Assembly (NCBI RefSeq): GCF_026240945.1 | Contig: NZ_JAPFPY010000011.1 | Location: 62,001 to 126,000, forward strand | Length of the DNA: 64,000 bases | Direction of reading: 5' to 3' | Source: Mycolicibacterium sp. J2 | GTDB lineage: Bacteria; Actinomycetota; Actinomycetes; Mycobacteriales; Mycobacteriaceae | Shown: positions 37,248-46,736 of the stretch, in pieces | How the letters are laid out: each line of letters starts with the position of its first letter | How positions within the stretch are numbered: the stretch's first letter is position 1 | The notes under the pieces: generated by a model | The model's input: only the letters and a program-made list of their open reading frames with translations | What the model was told of the DNA's origin: nothing | The model's database searches: none | Made by a program: the position numbers and the translations under genes

Positions 37248-37865
37248 CAGAGTTCACCTGTCATTCCTGGCGGCTGTTCAATGCCAGCCGCGGGTCTGTA
37301 GTGCCTTTCCCCGAATCGGATATTGCGGTGTTGCGCTGCTCGCCGCCGGTATGTACGGCAGTTAACGATTTAAATACCATATCCCTCGGCCTGGGCCCGA
37401 TGCACACCGCCAATTGCTCCGATTCGACCCGACGCCCGGTTCGCCCCGCCGATACCTGGCCCCTGCGGTTTTCGATCAAGCCCCTCGACCTGATCGAAAC
37501 CCGTCCCCACGTCGATCTTTGGACATCGGGCCGGTGAGTGTCAACTTCGGGTGAGACCGGCCCAAGCTATGGCAGGGCGCACCCGAAAAGGCGAACGACA
37601 TCCCTGATCGTGCCGGTGCGACCGGCACAGCAAAGCGAAAAGGAGACGGCGGAGACGTTTGAATTCGGGCCAGGAAGCAGAGCGCGGCTAACCATTTTGG
37701 TGCTTGCAAGTGTTTATCAAATGCGTGCTCGCGTCGCAGCAATGCGGATAGGTCACGCCGTTGACGGGAGACGTTGTTCGGCAGCCTCTCGGAGCCTCTC
37801 AGGGCGGCCCCCGTGCCTTTACGCCCACGACCGCAGCGCCGGTTGGCTCGGCTACCCTCTGTCCG
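37248..37865. other. 618-base gap without a gene, two hairpins
   Basis: No open frame here looks coding. Two strong hairpins are present: TTTCGATCA (37470-37478) with TGATCGAAA (37491-37499) and a 12-base loop, and GTGCCGGT (37610-37617) with ACCGGCAC (37621-37628) and a 3-base loop. AT-rich patches occur at 37360-37385 and 37690-37735. It could encode a small RNA or a long leader; this is speculation. Confidence 0.5.
37853..37858 (+). promoter_or_regulatory. -10 hexamer for yaaA
   Basis: TACCCT is 7 bases before the GTG at 37866, consistent with leaderless transcription. Confidence 0.4.
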
Positions 37866-38615
37866 GTGATCGTGCTGCTGCCCCCGTCGGAGACCAAGCG
37901 AGCCGGTGGCGACGGGCCGCCGCTGCAGCTGGAGGCGCTGCACTCCCCCGAGTTGAACCCGTTGCGCCGCGAGCTGGTCGACGAGCTCGTCGCCCTGTCC
38001 TCAGCAGATCGGGCGGCCTGCCGCCGGGCGCTCGGCATCACCGCTGCCCAGGATGCTGAGATCGACCGGAACGCAGCACTTTTGACATCACCGACACTGC
38101 CGGCCATCCACCGCTACACCGGGGTGCTGTACGACGCGCTGGACGTCGGCTCGCTCCGCGGGGCCTCAGCGGCCAGGGCCACCGCGCGGCTGGCGGTGGG
38201 ATCGGCGCTGTTCGGCCTGTTGCGCGCCGACGATCCGATACCGGCGTACCGCCTCTCGGCCGGGTCCAAACTGCCCGGCCGGCCCACCCTGGCCGCCCGG
38301 TGGCGCCCGGTGCTCGAACCCGTGTTGACCGGTATCGCCGACACCGAACTCGTGGTCGACCTGCGCTCGGGATCGTATGCGGCGCTGGGCCGGCTCCCAG
38401 GGGCGGTCAACGTCGACGTCGTGTCGGAAAACAGCGCAGGCAAACGGACCGTGGTGAGTCATTTCAACAAGGCGCACAAGGGCAGGCTGGCTCGGGCGCT
38501 GGTCTCCAGCCGGGCCGAACCTGACGATGCCGGCAAGGTCGCGGCCATCGCCCGCCGGGCCGGTATGCAGGTGGAACGCGCGGGCAACGATCTGACGATC
38601 GTGGTCTCGGCCTGA
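37866..38615 (+). CDS. yaaA: YaaA-family peroxide stress protein
   Basis: The 249-residue protein is a YaaA/DUF328 member: LLPPSETKRAGG at the start, YTGVLYDALD, YRLSAGSKLPG, VDLRSGSYAALG, VVSHFNKAHKGRLARAL. E. coli YaaA lowers free iron and limits oxidative DNA damage under peroxide stress, binding DNA through a helix-hairpin-helix-like element. It is cytoplasmic. The GTG at 37866 gives the conserved N-terminus. Confidence 0.93.
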   Translation: MIVLLPPSETKRAGGDGPPLQLEALHSPELNPLRRELVDELVALSSADRAACRRALGITAAQDAEIDRNAALLTSPTLPAIHRYTGVLYDALDVGSLRGASAARATARLAVGSALFGLLRADDPIPAYRLSAGSKLPGRPTLAARWRPVLEPVLTGIADTELVVDLRSGSYAALGRLPGAVNVDVVSENSAGKRTVVSHFNKAHKGRLARALVSSRAEPDDAGKVAAIARRAGMQVERAGNDLTIVVSA

Positions 38616-38620
38616 GTTAA

Positions 38621-39661
<1,041 letters not shown>

Positions 39662-39673
39662 CCAAACCGCGTC

Positions 39674-39686
39674 GGGGCGCTGCCCC
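39674..39686 (+). terminator. short GC hairpin between antigen 85 and DGAT genes
   Basis: GGGGC (39674-39678) and GCCCC (39682-39686) form a tight hairpin 12 bases after the antigen 85 stop. There is no T-tract; it may be a weak terminator. Confidence 0.3.
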
Positions 39687-39707
39687 GGATGGGTAGCGTC
39701 TAGCGGT

Positions 39708-41078
39708 ATGAAGCTCATCTCGCCGACCGATGCGATGTTCCTGCTCGGTGAATCGCGCGAGCACCCGATGCACGTCGCCGGGCTGCAGTTGTACCGGCCG
39801 CCGGAGGGCTCGGGACCCGAGTTTGTCACCGACCTGTACGAATCGATTGCCAGGTGTGCCGAGTTCCAACCCACCTTCCGTAAGCACCCAGCGCGCGTAC
39901 TCGGCGGAATCTCCAATCTGAGTTGGGCTTTCGACGACGACGTGGATATCGACTACCACTTGCGCCGATCGGCGCTGCCGCGTCCGGGCCGCGTGCGTGA
40001 GCTGCTGGAGCTGACCTCGCGCCTGCACGGCACACTGCTGGACCGACACCGTCCGCTGTGGGAGGCCTATCTCGTCGAAGGTCTGCACGACGGGCGCTTC
40101 GGCGTCTACACCAAGATCCATCACTCCTTGCTCGACGGGGTGTCGGCCCAGCGGTTGATGATGCGAACCCTGTCGCCCGATGCCGAGGACCGGGAAGTCC
40201 GGGTGCCCTGGGCACTGCCGCCGCGCACCCGGACGCGCAGGGCTTCGAACCCGACATCGGGGTTGCTGAGCACGGTGACGGGCACCGCGAGCGCGGTCGC
40301 CGGCATCGCGCCGTCGACGGTGTCGCTGGCCAGGGCTGCCCTGATCGAACAACAACTCACCCTGCCGTTCAGAGCCCCGAAGACGATGTTCAACGTGCCT
40401 ATCGGTGGGGCACGCCGATGCGCAGCCCAGTCCTGGCCGCTGGAGCGCATCAGGGCGGTCAAGGCCGCGGTCGACAGCGTCACCGTCAACGACGTGGTGC
40501 TGGCGATGTCGGCCGGAGCCCTGCGTGCCTACTTGCAGGAGCAGGGAGCCTTGCCCGAGACCCCTTTGGTGGCAATGGTTCCGGTGAGCCTGCGTGGCGA
40601 GCACGAACAGGATGCCGGCGGCAACATGGTGGGCACCATCCTGTGCAACCTGGCGACCGATATCGACGACCCGATCACCCGACTGGAAACCATCAGTGCG
40701 TCGACACGCGACAACAAGAAGGTGTTCGCCGAGCTGCCGCGACTGCAGGCACTGGCCCTGTCGGGATTCCTGATGTCCGGGATGGCGCTGAGCATGGTTC
40801 CCGGCTTGGTGGCATCGACGCCGCCGCCGTTCAATATCGTCATCTCGAACGTGCCCGGGGCCCGCGAGCCGCTGTATTGGCAAGGCGCCCGGCTGGACGG
40901 CAACTATCCGCTGTCGATCGCCCTGGACGGCCAGGCGCTGAACATCACACTCACCAACAATGCGGACAACCTCGACTTCGGGCTGGTGGGGTGCCGGCGC
41001 AGCGTGCCGCATCTGCAACGCCTGCTGGGCCACCTGGAAGACTCTCTGGCTGCCATGGAGAAGGCGGTCGGCGCCTGA
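39708..41078 (+). CDS. WS/DGAT wax ester synthase/diacylglycerol acyltransferase
   Basis: The 456-residue protein has the catalytic HHSLLDG (His138, His139, Asp143) and the C-terminal NIVISNVPG block of the WS/DGAT family, plus the N-terminal SPTDAMFLLGES. Enzymes of this family (Tgs in M. tuberculosis) make triacylglycerol or wax esters for storage at the inner membrane. TAGCGT (39694-39699) is 8 bases before its ATG. Confidence 0.94.
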   Translation: MKLISPTDAMFLLGESREHPMHVAGLQLYRPPEGSGPEFVTDLYESIARCAEFQPTFRKHPARVLGGISNLSWAFDDDVDIDYHLRRSALPRPGRVRELLELTSRLHGTLLDRHRPLWEAYLVEGLHDGRFGVYTKIHHSLLDGVSAQRLMMRTLSPDAEDREVRVPWALPPRTRTRRASNPTSGLLSTVTGTASAVAGIAPSTVSLARAALIEQQLTLPFRAPKTMFNVPIGGARRCAAQSWPLERIRAVKAAVDSVTVNDVVLAMSAGALRAYLQEQGALPETPLVAMVPVSLRGEHEQDAGGNMVGTILCNLATDIDDPITRLETISASTRDNKKVFAELPRLQALALSGFLMSGMALSMVPGLVASTPPPFNIVISNVPGAREPLYWQGARLDGNYPLSIALDGQALNITLTNNADNLDFGLVGCRRSVPHLQRLLGHLEDSLAAMEKAVGA

Positions 41079-41272
41079 CACCTCGGCCGCGCACTCGCGG
41101 CCATGCGCGACATCCCCGGAGGCAGTCGGTCATGTCCGGTGGAACCGATTGCAGCATCACAACTTTGACACCGCCGCATATCGGATCGATATCCGGCAAT
41201 GCGGCCGCTTGTACAAATGCGGTTTCACGCTAGGTTCTCCCATGTCGCCGTCTCAAGGAGAACCAGGAGTCC
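41079..41272. promoter_or_regulatory. upstream region of Ala-rich secreted protein gene
   Basis: The gap contains TTGACA (41165-41170), nested inverted repeats GCCGCAT (41173-41179)/ATGCGGC (41199-41205) and CGGAT (41182-41186)/ATCCG (41191-41195), and AAGGAG before the ATG at 41273. The dyad lies where an operator would be expected, but no regulator is encoded nearby. Confidence 0.4.
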
Positions 41273-42484
41273 ATGACGCACGCCACGAATCGCATCGCGT
41301 TGGCCGCGGCGGCGACGGCAGGTTTGTACTGGGCAGTGCTGATCGGTAGCCCGGCGGCAATCGCGGAGGTGGAATCCAGCCCCGGCGTGCCGTGCCTGGA
41401 TATGGTTCAACAGCTGGCGGCCTCCCCGGAGATCATCCCCGAGGCGTTGGGCGCCGCGGGCCCGCCGGAGTCGGCGCCCCTGCCGCCACCCGCGCCGCTA
41501 CTCGACACGGCAGCCGAAAGCTCCTCGGTGACAACGGAAAGTGCGGTGGCTGCGGCGACACCGGTGCCGGAAACCGTGCCGGTCGCGGTCGCAGCGAGCC
41601 AAGCGTCCGCGGTGCCGGCCGAAGCCGCGACGGCCGCCGTCCCCGCCGCCGATGTGGTCGCCGACGTGGCCGCCGTCGATGCGGCTCCGGTAGCCGATGC
41701 GGCCGCAGCCGCCGCTACGCCAGGGGCGGCCCCGATCGCGGCGGCCGCGATACCGGCAGCCGCCCCACCCGTCCCACTCGGGGTGCCATTACCGCTTGCG
41801 GCACAGTCTGTTCCGATGTCAGCTCCGTTGGTCGAGGCGGCCGCCCCGGTCACTGACGCGGTATCGGCCGCCGCGGTCGCCGACACGGCCCCTGTCGCAC
41901 TGGTTGCCGACGTTGCCCCCGCCGTCCCGGTCGCCGACGTGGCCCCGGTCGCTGATGCGCTTCCGATGGCCGACGTGGGCGCGGTTGCCCCCGTTGCACC
42001 GGTGCAAGCCCCGACTCCCCCGGCGCCGGCCGAGGAGGCCGCTCCGATGCTCGCGGAACCCCCGCCGCCGGCACCTCCGGTCGCAGCGCCTCTCCAGCCG
42101 CCGGCCGAAATCGTCGCGGCGCCGCTCGATGCCGCCGCCCCAGCCGCGGCGCCGGTCGACAACGCTGCCGCGGCACCGATCGATGCCGCAGCCGTTGCGG
42201 TACCGGCGGGCGTGGCACCGCCGGTCGCCGCCGGACTACCGATCGACGCCGCCGGCAGCGTGCTTCCGATGCTGGCATCGGCACCGGCCGTGGTGGCGGC
42301 CACACCACCACCACCGATCGCCATTCCCTCGGTTCCCGGCCTACCGGTGCTGCCGACCGAACTGGCCTTGCCGCACGATCTGGTGTGTGCGGGCACGGCG
42401 TGGTCGGCGGGCGCCGACGGCAGTCATCGCGATGTCAGCCCGGATCGCGCCGGATGGACAGACGGCCGCCGCCAGGACGGCTGA
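41273..42484 (+). CDS. secreted Ala/Val/Pro-rich low-complexity protein
   Basis: The 403-residue protein has a signal peptide (about 1-31), a short ordered piece with CLDMVQQLAASPE, then about 280 residues of Ala/Val/Pro/Asp repeats (VADVAPVADA-like units), and ends with a Cys in PHDLVCAGTAW and a polar tail. Such proteins extend through the mycobacterial envelope; no enzyme motif is present. The polar last 30 residues differ in composition from the rest, so a recent frameshift near the end cannot be excluded. AGGAG precedes the ATG. Confidence 0.75.
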   Translation: MTHATNRIALAAAATAGLYWAVLIGSPAAIAEVESSPGVPCLDMVQQLAASPEIIPEALGAAGPPESAPLPPPAPLLDTAAESSSVTTESAVAAATPVPETVPVAVAASQASAVPAEAATAAVPAADVVADVAAVDAAPVADAAAAAATPGAAPIAAAAIPAAAPPVPLGVPLPLAAQSVPMSAPLVEAAAPVTDAVSAAAVADTAPVALVADVAPAVPVADVAPVADALPMADVGAVAPVAPVQAPTPPAPAEEAAPMLAEPPPPAPPVAAPLQPPAEIVAAPLDAAAPAAAPVDNAAAAPIDAAAVAVPAGVAPPVAAGLPIDAAGSVLPMLASAPAVVAATPPPPIAIPSVPGLPVLPTELALPHDLVCAGTAWSAGADGSHRDVSPDRAGWTDGRRQDG

Positions 42485-42487
42485 GCG

Positions 42488-43144
42488 TCAGACTCCCGGG
42501 GCGCGGACCACGACAGGAACAGCAGGGAAGTAGATCGCCATCTCCGAGCGCGATTTACGTAGGGCCGCAGTGCCGTAACCCTTCTTGCGATGCTCGGGGT
42601 GAATCCAGATCCGCACGTCGACCTCGTGGCCCTTGAGCTCACCGAACACCAAGCCGACCTTCTGATCACCCTCGATCGCGACGAACCACGCGGCATCCTC
42701 GGCGTCCACCCGGCTCAGCGCGGCGCCGATCTCGTCGTCGAGGTCACCCGCCGGCGCACCGGAACCATCGCCGGCCGCGCCCTGATCCTGTAGCCGCGCC
42801 GCGAAGATGTCCCGGTCGTCGTTACCCGAAAAGGCGCGCAGCGTCAGGGTTTCCGCCGACGACGCCGGGCGTTCGTTGAGAGTGAAGGTGAGTTGACTGT
42901 TGAGGTCGTCGAGTTCCTCGGCGATGATCCGGCGGGACTCCTTGGTGACCCGGTCGAACGACAACCCGATCACCGCCTCACCGCCGGCGCGGGTGGTGCC
43001 CAGCAGCGCGGCGATCGCGTCCACCGCGGCGTCCCGGTTCTCGGCGTCGACGATGATGTCGAGCACCTCGTGCCGGCGATCGAGTGCCTTCACCAAGGCA
43101 TCGGCGATGTCACGACGGGCTGCTGCTCGATCCATATCGGTCAT
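42488..43144 (-). CDS. GNAT acetyltransferase with GyrA-coiled-coil-like N-terminus
   Basis: The 218-residue protein has two parts. Residues about 8-86 (ALVKALDRRHEVLDIIV, AVDAIAALLG, AVIGLSFDRVTKES, IIAEELDDLNSQL) follow the helical pattern of the coiled-coil tip of GyrA/ParC. Residues about 100-213 are a GNAT fold with the acetyl-CoA loop HRKKGYGTAALRKS (185-198). The acetyl acceptor is unknown. The ATG at 43144 is 7 bases from a minus-strand TAGGCT (leaderless); the longer frame to 43285 is not needed. Confidence 0.82.
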   Translation of the reverse strand: MTDMDRAAARRDIADALVKALDRRHEVLDIIVDAENRDAAVDAIAALLGTTRAGGEAVIGLSFDRVTKESRRIIAEELDDLNSQLTFTLNERPASSAETLTLRAFSGNDDRDIFAARLQDQGAAGDGSGAPAGDLDDEIGAALSRVDAEDAAWFVAIEGDQKVGLVFGELKGHEVDVRIWIHPEHRKKGYGTAALRKSRSEMAIYFPAVPVVVRAPGV

Positions 43145-43304
43145 GCCGGCAAGCCTAGACCAGCATCGGCCCTCGGCTGGTGGCTTCTGCCCGTCCCACC
43201 GCGGCCGCTGCGCCGTGCACTGCAGAAGGCCCCGGACGACCCACCCGGAGTGCCCGGTCACGGTCGTCCTGCGCGCGCCATTCATGTTTCAGACAGGTAA
43301 ACGC

Positions 43305-43310
43305 TATAGT
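43305..43310 (+). promoter_or_regulatory. -10 hexamer for 128-aa hypothetical gene
   Basis: TATAGT is exactly 6 bases before the ATG at 43317, one of the best leaderless promoters in the window. Confidence 0.5.
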
Positions 43311-43316
43311 CACGCC

Positions 43317-43703
43317 ATGCGAGACAAAGTGGTCTGCGCTGAAGTCGAGACCTTGCGCGCGCGACCGGACGGCGCCCATGTCACCCGCGCGGCCTTACGG
43401 CTGCACGTGCTGGCAGTGGCACACAGCGTGCACACCAGACATCCGGAATTCCTTGCCGACATCGCGCTGGAGCGCATCATGCCCGATGCGACCCAAGCCG
43501 CCATCGAGCTGTGGCTGGCCGGCCTCTGGGAACGCATCGACGGCGGCTACGCGCTACTCGATGCGGAGTTCATCGACCACATGAGCCACCAGGCGGCCGG
43601 GCATCACATCAAGTCGGCACAGTGGCGGTTGCGCACGCGAGCCGTCGGCATGTGCCGACGGTCCTGGCGGGCGCTCAACAGTGAGAGCGTCATCCCCTTC
43701 TAA
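43317..43703 (+). CDS. hypothetical protein, 128 aa, helical
   Basis: I do not recognise a family with certainty. The protein is mostly helical, cytoplasmic and basic at the C-terminus (WRLRTRAVGMCRRSWR). The segment ALRLHVLAVA...ELWLAGLWERIDGGYALLDAEF resembles the N-terminal pattern of phage or plasmid replication-type winged-helix proteins (short helix, then AGLWE-x-DGGY), but the similarity is by eye. A strong leaderless -10 supports that the gene is expressed. Confidence 0.6.
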   Translation: MRDKVVCAEVETLRARPDGAHVTRAALRLHVLAVAHSVHTRHPEFLADIALERIMPDATQAAIELWLAGLWERIDGGYALLDAEFIDHMSHQAAGHHIKSAQWRLRTRAVGMCRRSWRALNSESVIPF

Positions 43704-43775
43704 CCAACCCCCTCTCGTCGATCCTGTCCCGCGCCCGGTTGCCACACGGTGGGCGGCACCGCAGGATGGACGGCC

Positions 43776-45239
43776 ATGGATGCACGCACCGCAGAGGAAC
43801 TGGCCGCGATCGATGCGGTCGGCCAGGCGGCTCTGGTGGCCACCGGTCAGCTTTCGGCGACCGACCTGCTCGAAGCAGCGATACTGCGCCTGGACGCGAC
43901 CCGCGAGCTCAACGCCGTGATCACCGACCTGTTCGAGCGCGGCCGAGCGCAAGCCGCAGCCCTGGACGCCGACGGCGTACTGCGCGGCGGCAGTGCGGGG
44001 CCGGTGGCCGGAGTTCCCTTCCTGCTCAAGGATCTCGGTGCGTCGCTGGCCGGCGCCCCGGAGGCGATGGGGTCGCGGGCGCTGCGCACGCACGTCGCCA
44101 CCGAGTCGGCCTGGATCGTGCAGCGCTACCTGGCGGCCGGCCTGGTCGTCTTCGGCAAGACCAACACACCCGAGTGGGGTAACCACTGCACCACCGAACC
44201 ATCCCTTTTCGGGCGCACCGCCAACCCGTGGGCACCCGATATCACCCCGGGCGGATCGAGCGGCGGATCGGCGGCCGCGGTGGCCGCCGGGGTGGTCCCC
44301 GCCGCCTCAGGCGGGGACGGCACCGGGTCCATCCGGGTGCCGGCCTCCTGCTGCGGGCTGGTCGGACTGAAACCGCGGCGCGGCCGCACCTCGTTCGCGC
44401 CTGCGGCCGGGCACGGGCTGGAGGGCCTGGTCAACGAGCACGCCCTGACCCGCACCGTCCGCGACAGCGCCGCACTACTCGACGTGGTGGCCGGCGCCGC
44501 CATCGGTGACCCCTACGGTGCACCTGCCCCGCCTCAGCCGTATCTGCAGGCCATCACCAAGACTCCGGCGCCGCAGCGGATCATGGTCGCCACCGCGTCA
44601 CCGTTTCCGGGACCGCCGACCGATCCGGAGGTCGTCGCTGCGGTCCAGTCCGCCGCGACGGCCCTGGCCGGCCTGGGCCATATCGTCGAATCAGGCTCGC
44701 CCACCATCGATTCCGATGCCGTAGCCGATGCCATCGCGGTGCTGCACACCGTCAGCAACGCGCAGCTGCACGCGCTGGCCAGCACGCATCTGGGTCGGGA
44801 GCCGCGCGAGGACGAGTTCGAGCCGAGCACCTGGGTGATGGTCCGGGAAGGCTTCACCACGTCCGGGGTCGACTACGCGGAAGCGATCGCCACCGTGCAC
44901 GCCCAGACCCGCCGGTTCGCGGAGGGCCTGGGCGGCCATGACGTGCTGCTGGTGCCGACGCTTGTCAGCGGCCCGCCGCCCTACGGCTTGCTGGACCAGC
45001 CGCGCGGCACGACCCGAGCTTTCTTCGACGTCGAGTTCGCCACCACCGGCTGGACGTCTCTGGCGAATGTGACCGGCTGGGCAGCGATCTCACTGCCCGT
45101 GGCCACCACGTCGGCCGGCTTGCCGATCGGTGTCCAGCTGATGGCACCCGACGAGACGGTCCTGCTGCAGTTGGCCGCCCAGCTCGAAGCGGCCATGCCG
45201 TGGGCCGGGCGGCGCCCGCAGGTGTGGGCCGGTCAGTGA
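43776..45239 (+). CDS. amidase-signature family amidase
   Basis: The 487-residue protein has the amidase signature with the Ser-cisSer-Lys triad Lys85 (LLKDLG), Ser161 (GGSSGGS) and Ser185 (DGTGSIRVPA). It hydrolyses a carboxamide in the cytoplasm; the substrate range of this branch is broad and cannot be predicted. It is not part of a GatCAB operon, so it is not the tRNA amidotransferase. The ATG at 43776 is chosen over the upstream GTG frame. It is convergent with the small secreted protein gene, 13 bases apart. Confidence 0.92.
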   Translation: MDARTAEELAAIDAVGQAALVATGQLSATDLLEAAILRLDATRELNAVITDLFERGRAQAAALDADGVLRGGSAGPVAGVPFLLKDLGASLAGAPEAMGSRALRTHVATESAWIVQRYLAAGLVVFGKTNTPEWGNHCTTEPSLFGRTANPWAPDITPGGSSGGSAAAVAAGVVPAASGGDGTGSIRVPASCCGLVGLKPRRGRTSFAPAAGHGLEGLVNEHALTRTVRDSAALLDVVAGAAIGDPYGAPAPPQPYLQAITKTPAPQRIMVATASPFPGPPTDPEVVAAVQSAATALAGLGHIVESGSPTIDSDAVADAIAVLHTVSNAQLHALASTHLGREPREDEFEPSTWVMVREGFTTSGVDYAEAIATVHAQTRRFAEGLGGHDVLLVPTLVSGPPPYGLLDQPRGTTRAFFDVEFATTGWTSLANVTGWAAISLPVATTSAGLPIGVQLMAPDETVLLQLAAQLEAAMPWAGRRPQVWAGQ

Positions 45240-45252
45240 CCGCGGCGACCGA

Positions 45253-45585
45253 TCACAGCGGGATCCACATGCCGAGGAACCAGAAGCCCCAACCATGGTG
45301 GTTGTCGTCCCACACCGGCGCCACCCGCTGACCGTTCCAGTTGAACGGTTGGTGATCCTGCCTGCCCTGGTCGATACCGCGGTGTCCCCAATCGTCCTGC
45401 GGCGCGCCGCCGGGCCCCCGGTCGTCGCGACCACGATCGTCGTGGTTGTCGCACACCCCCGGCTGCGGGCCGCACGGCCCCGGCCCAGGATCGGCGGCGG
45501 CGGTGCCCAGACCCAGGCCCAGCAATCCGGTCAGGCCGACCCCGACGGTCAGTGCCGAAGCGCCGGCGATTCGCTTGAGATTCAT
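45253..45585 (-). CDS. small secreted Asp/Gly/His-rich protein, 110 aa
   Basis: The protein has a signal peptide (1-31, TAA-ADPGP), a pair of Cys (CGPQPGVC), a hydrophilic Asp/Arg/Gly/His stretch (HDDRGRDDRGPGG) and ends with aromatic residues (WDDNHHGWGFWFLGMW). Proteins with this layout are common in mycobacteria and uncharacterised. No catalytic motif is seen. Confidence 0.75.
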   Translation of the reverse strand: MNLKRIAGASALTVGVGLTGLLGLGLGTAAADPGPGPCGPQPGVCDNHDDRGRDDRGPGGAPQDDWGHRGIDQGRQDHQPFNWNGQRVAPVWDDNHHGWGFWFLGMWIPL

Positions 45586-45804
45586 GCCACTCCTGTTCGA
45601 CGAAGCCCACGGTCGGGGCTACTCGGGTTACGAGTGTCGAAGGGGCACATTGTTTTTTGCTGTGCGACCGGTATGTGCCACGTATAAAACGTTTCGGTAG
45701 CCGATTGGGTCACGGAACGGACACGCGGCGGGGTGCCCCACCACGCCGATACCGCGCCGCCGACCAGCAGCGGGTGGGTCGGTGGCGCATGACACACTCG
45801 GCGC

Positions 45805-46719
45805 ATGGTTCCTCCCATCGCGCGCCCCAAGCTCGAGGGCAACATCGCGGTCAGCGCAGACCGCCAGATCGGGTTTGCCGAATTCGGCGATCCCCAGGGC
45901 CGCGCCGTCTTCTGGCTGCACGGCACACCCGGGGCGCGCAGGCAGATTCCCGCGGAGGCCCGCGCCTACGCCGAACTCGAACGAATCAGGCTGATCGGCT
46001 TGGACCGTCCGGGCATCGGGTCGTCCACGCCGCACCAGTATCCGAACGTGCTGGCGTTCGCCCAGGACCTCCGTGTCATCGCAGACACCTTGGGGATCGA
46101 CGACTTCGCGGTCGTCGGCCTGTCCGGCGGCGGCCCCTACACCCTGGCGACCGCGGCGGCGCTGCCCGACCGGGTGGTGGCGGCCGGTGTATTGGGTGGC
46201 GTGGCACCGTATGTGGGCCCGGATGCGATCGGCAGTGGGCTGATGGATCTGGGTTCCTGGGTAGCCCCGGTGCTCGAAGTGGCCGGCACGCCCATCCGCC
46301 TGATGGCGGCCACGCTGATCAGGCTCCTCGGCCCGATGGCCTCCCCGGCACTGGACCTCTATGCGCGCCTGTCCCCCGAAGGTGACCGCCGGCTGCTCAG
46401 CCGCCCCGAATTCAAGGCGATGTTCCTCGACGACCTGCCCAACGGCAGCCGCAAACAACTCGCCGCACCGTTCGCCGACGTCGTGGTCTTCGTCCGGGAC
46501 TGGGGGTTCCGGCTCGACGAGGTCAAGGTCCCAGTGCACTGGTGGCACGGCGACAAGGACCACATCGTGCCGTTCGACCACGGCCGGCACACGGTGAGCC
46601 TTTTGCCCGATGCCACTATGACGGTGCTGTCCGGTGAAAGCCATCTGGGCGGCCTCGGCCGCGCCGAGGAGATCCTCCGTACGATGGTGCAGAGCTGGGA
46701 CCGCGACGGTCACCGGTGA
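45805..46719 (+). CDS. alpha/beta hydrolase
   Basis: The 304-residue protein has the alpha/beta hydrolase fold: the oxyanion HGTPG near 39-43, nucleophile Ser107 in GLSGGGP, acid in HGDKDHIVPF and His in GESHLGG. The substrate is unknown; relatives are esterases, epoxide hydrolases or C-C hydrolases. The downstream F420-type oxidoreductase gene begins within 20 bases and is probably co-transcribed. Confidence 0.9.
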   Translation: MVPPIARPKLEGNIAVSADRQIGFAEFGDPQGRAVFWLHGTPGARRQIPAEARAYAELERIRLIGLDRPGIGSSTPHQYPNVLAFAQDLRVIADTLGIDDFAVVGLSGGGPYTLATAAALPDRVVAAGVLGGVAPYVGPDAIGSGLMDLGSWVAPVLEVAGTPIRLMAATLIRLLGPMASPALDLYARLSPEGDRRLLSRPEFKAMFLDDLPNGSRKQLAAPFADVVVFVRDWGFRLDEVKVPVHWWHGDKDHIVPFDHGRHTVSLLPDATMTVLSGESHLGGLGRAEEILRTMVQSWDRDGHR

Positions 46720-46736
46720 TGGAAAGGATTGCGTTG

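Noticed and set aside
37476..37943. 155-codon minus-strand frame in the gap before yaaA
   Set aside because: Arg/Ser-rich, low-order sequence that overlaps the yaaA start; no ribosome binding site.
37866..38615. yaaA gap as a cobalamin or other known riboswitch leader
   Set aside because: The upstream gap lacks the conserved boxes of riboswitch classes I can recognise by eye.
41392..41856. alternative plus-strand frame inside the Ala-rich gene
   Set aside because: Gly/Arg-rich shadow of the Ala/Pro/Val repeats; no start signal.
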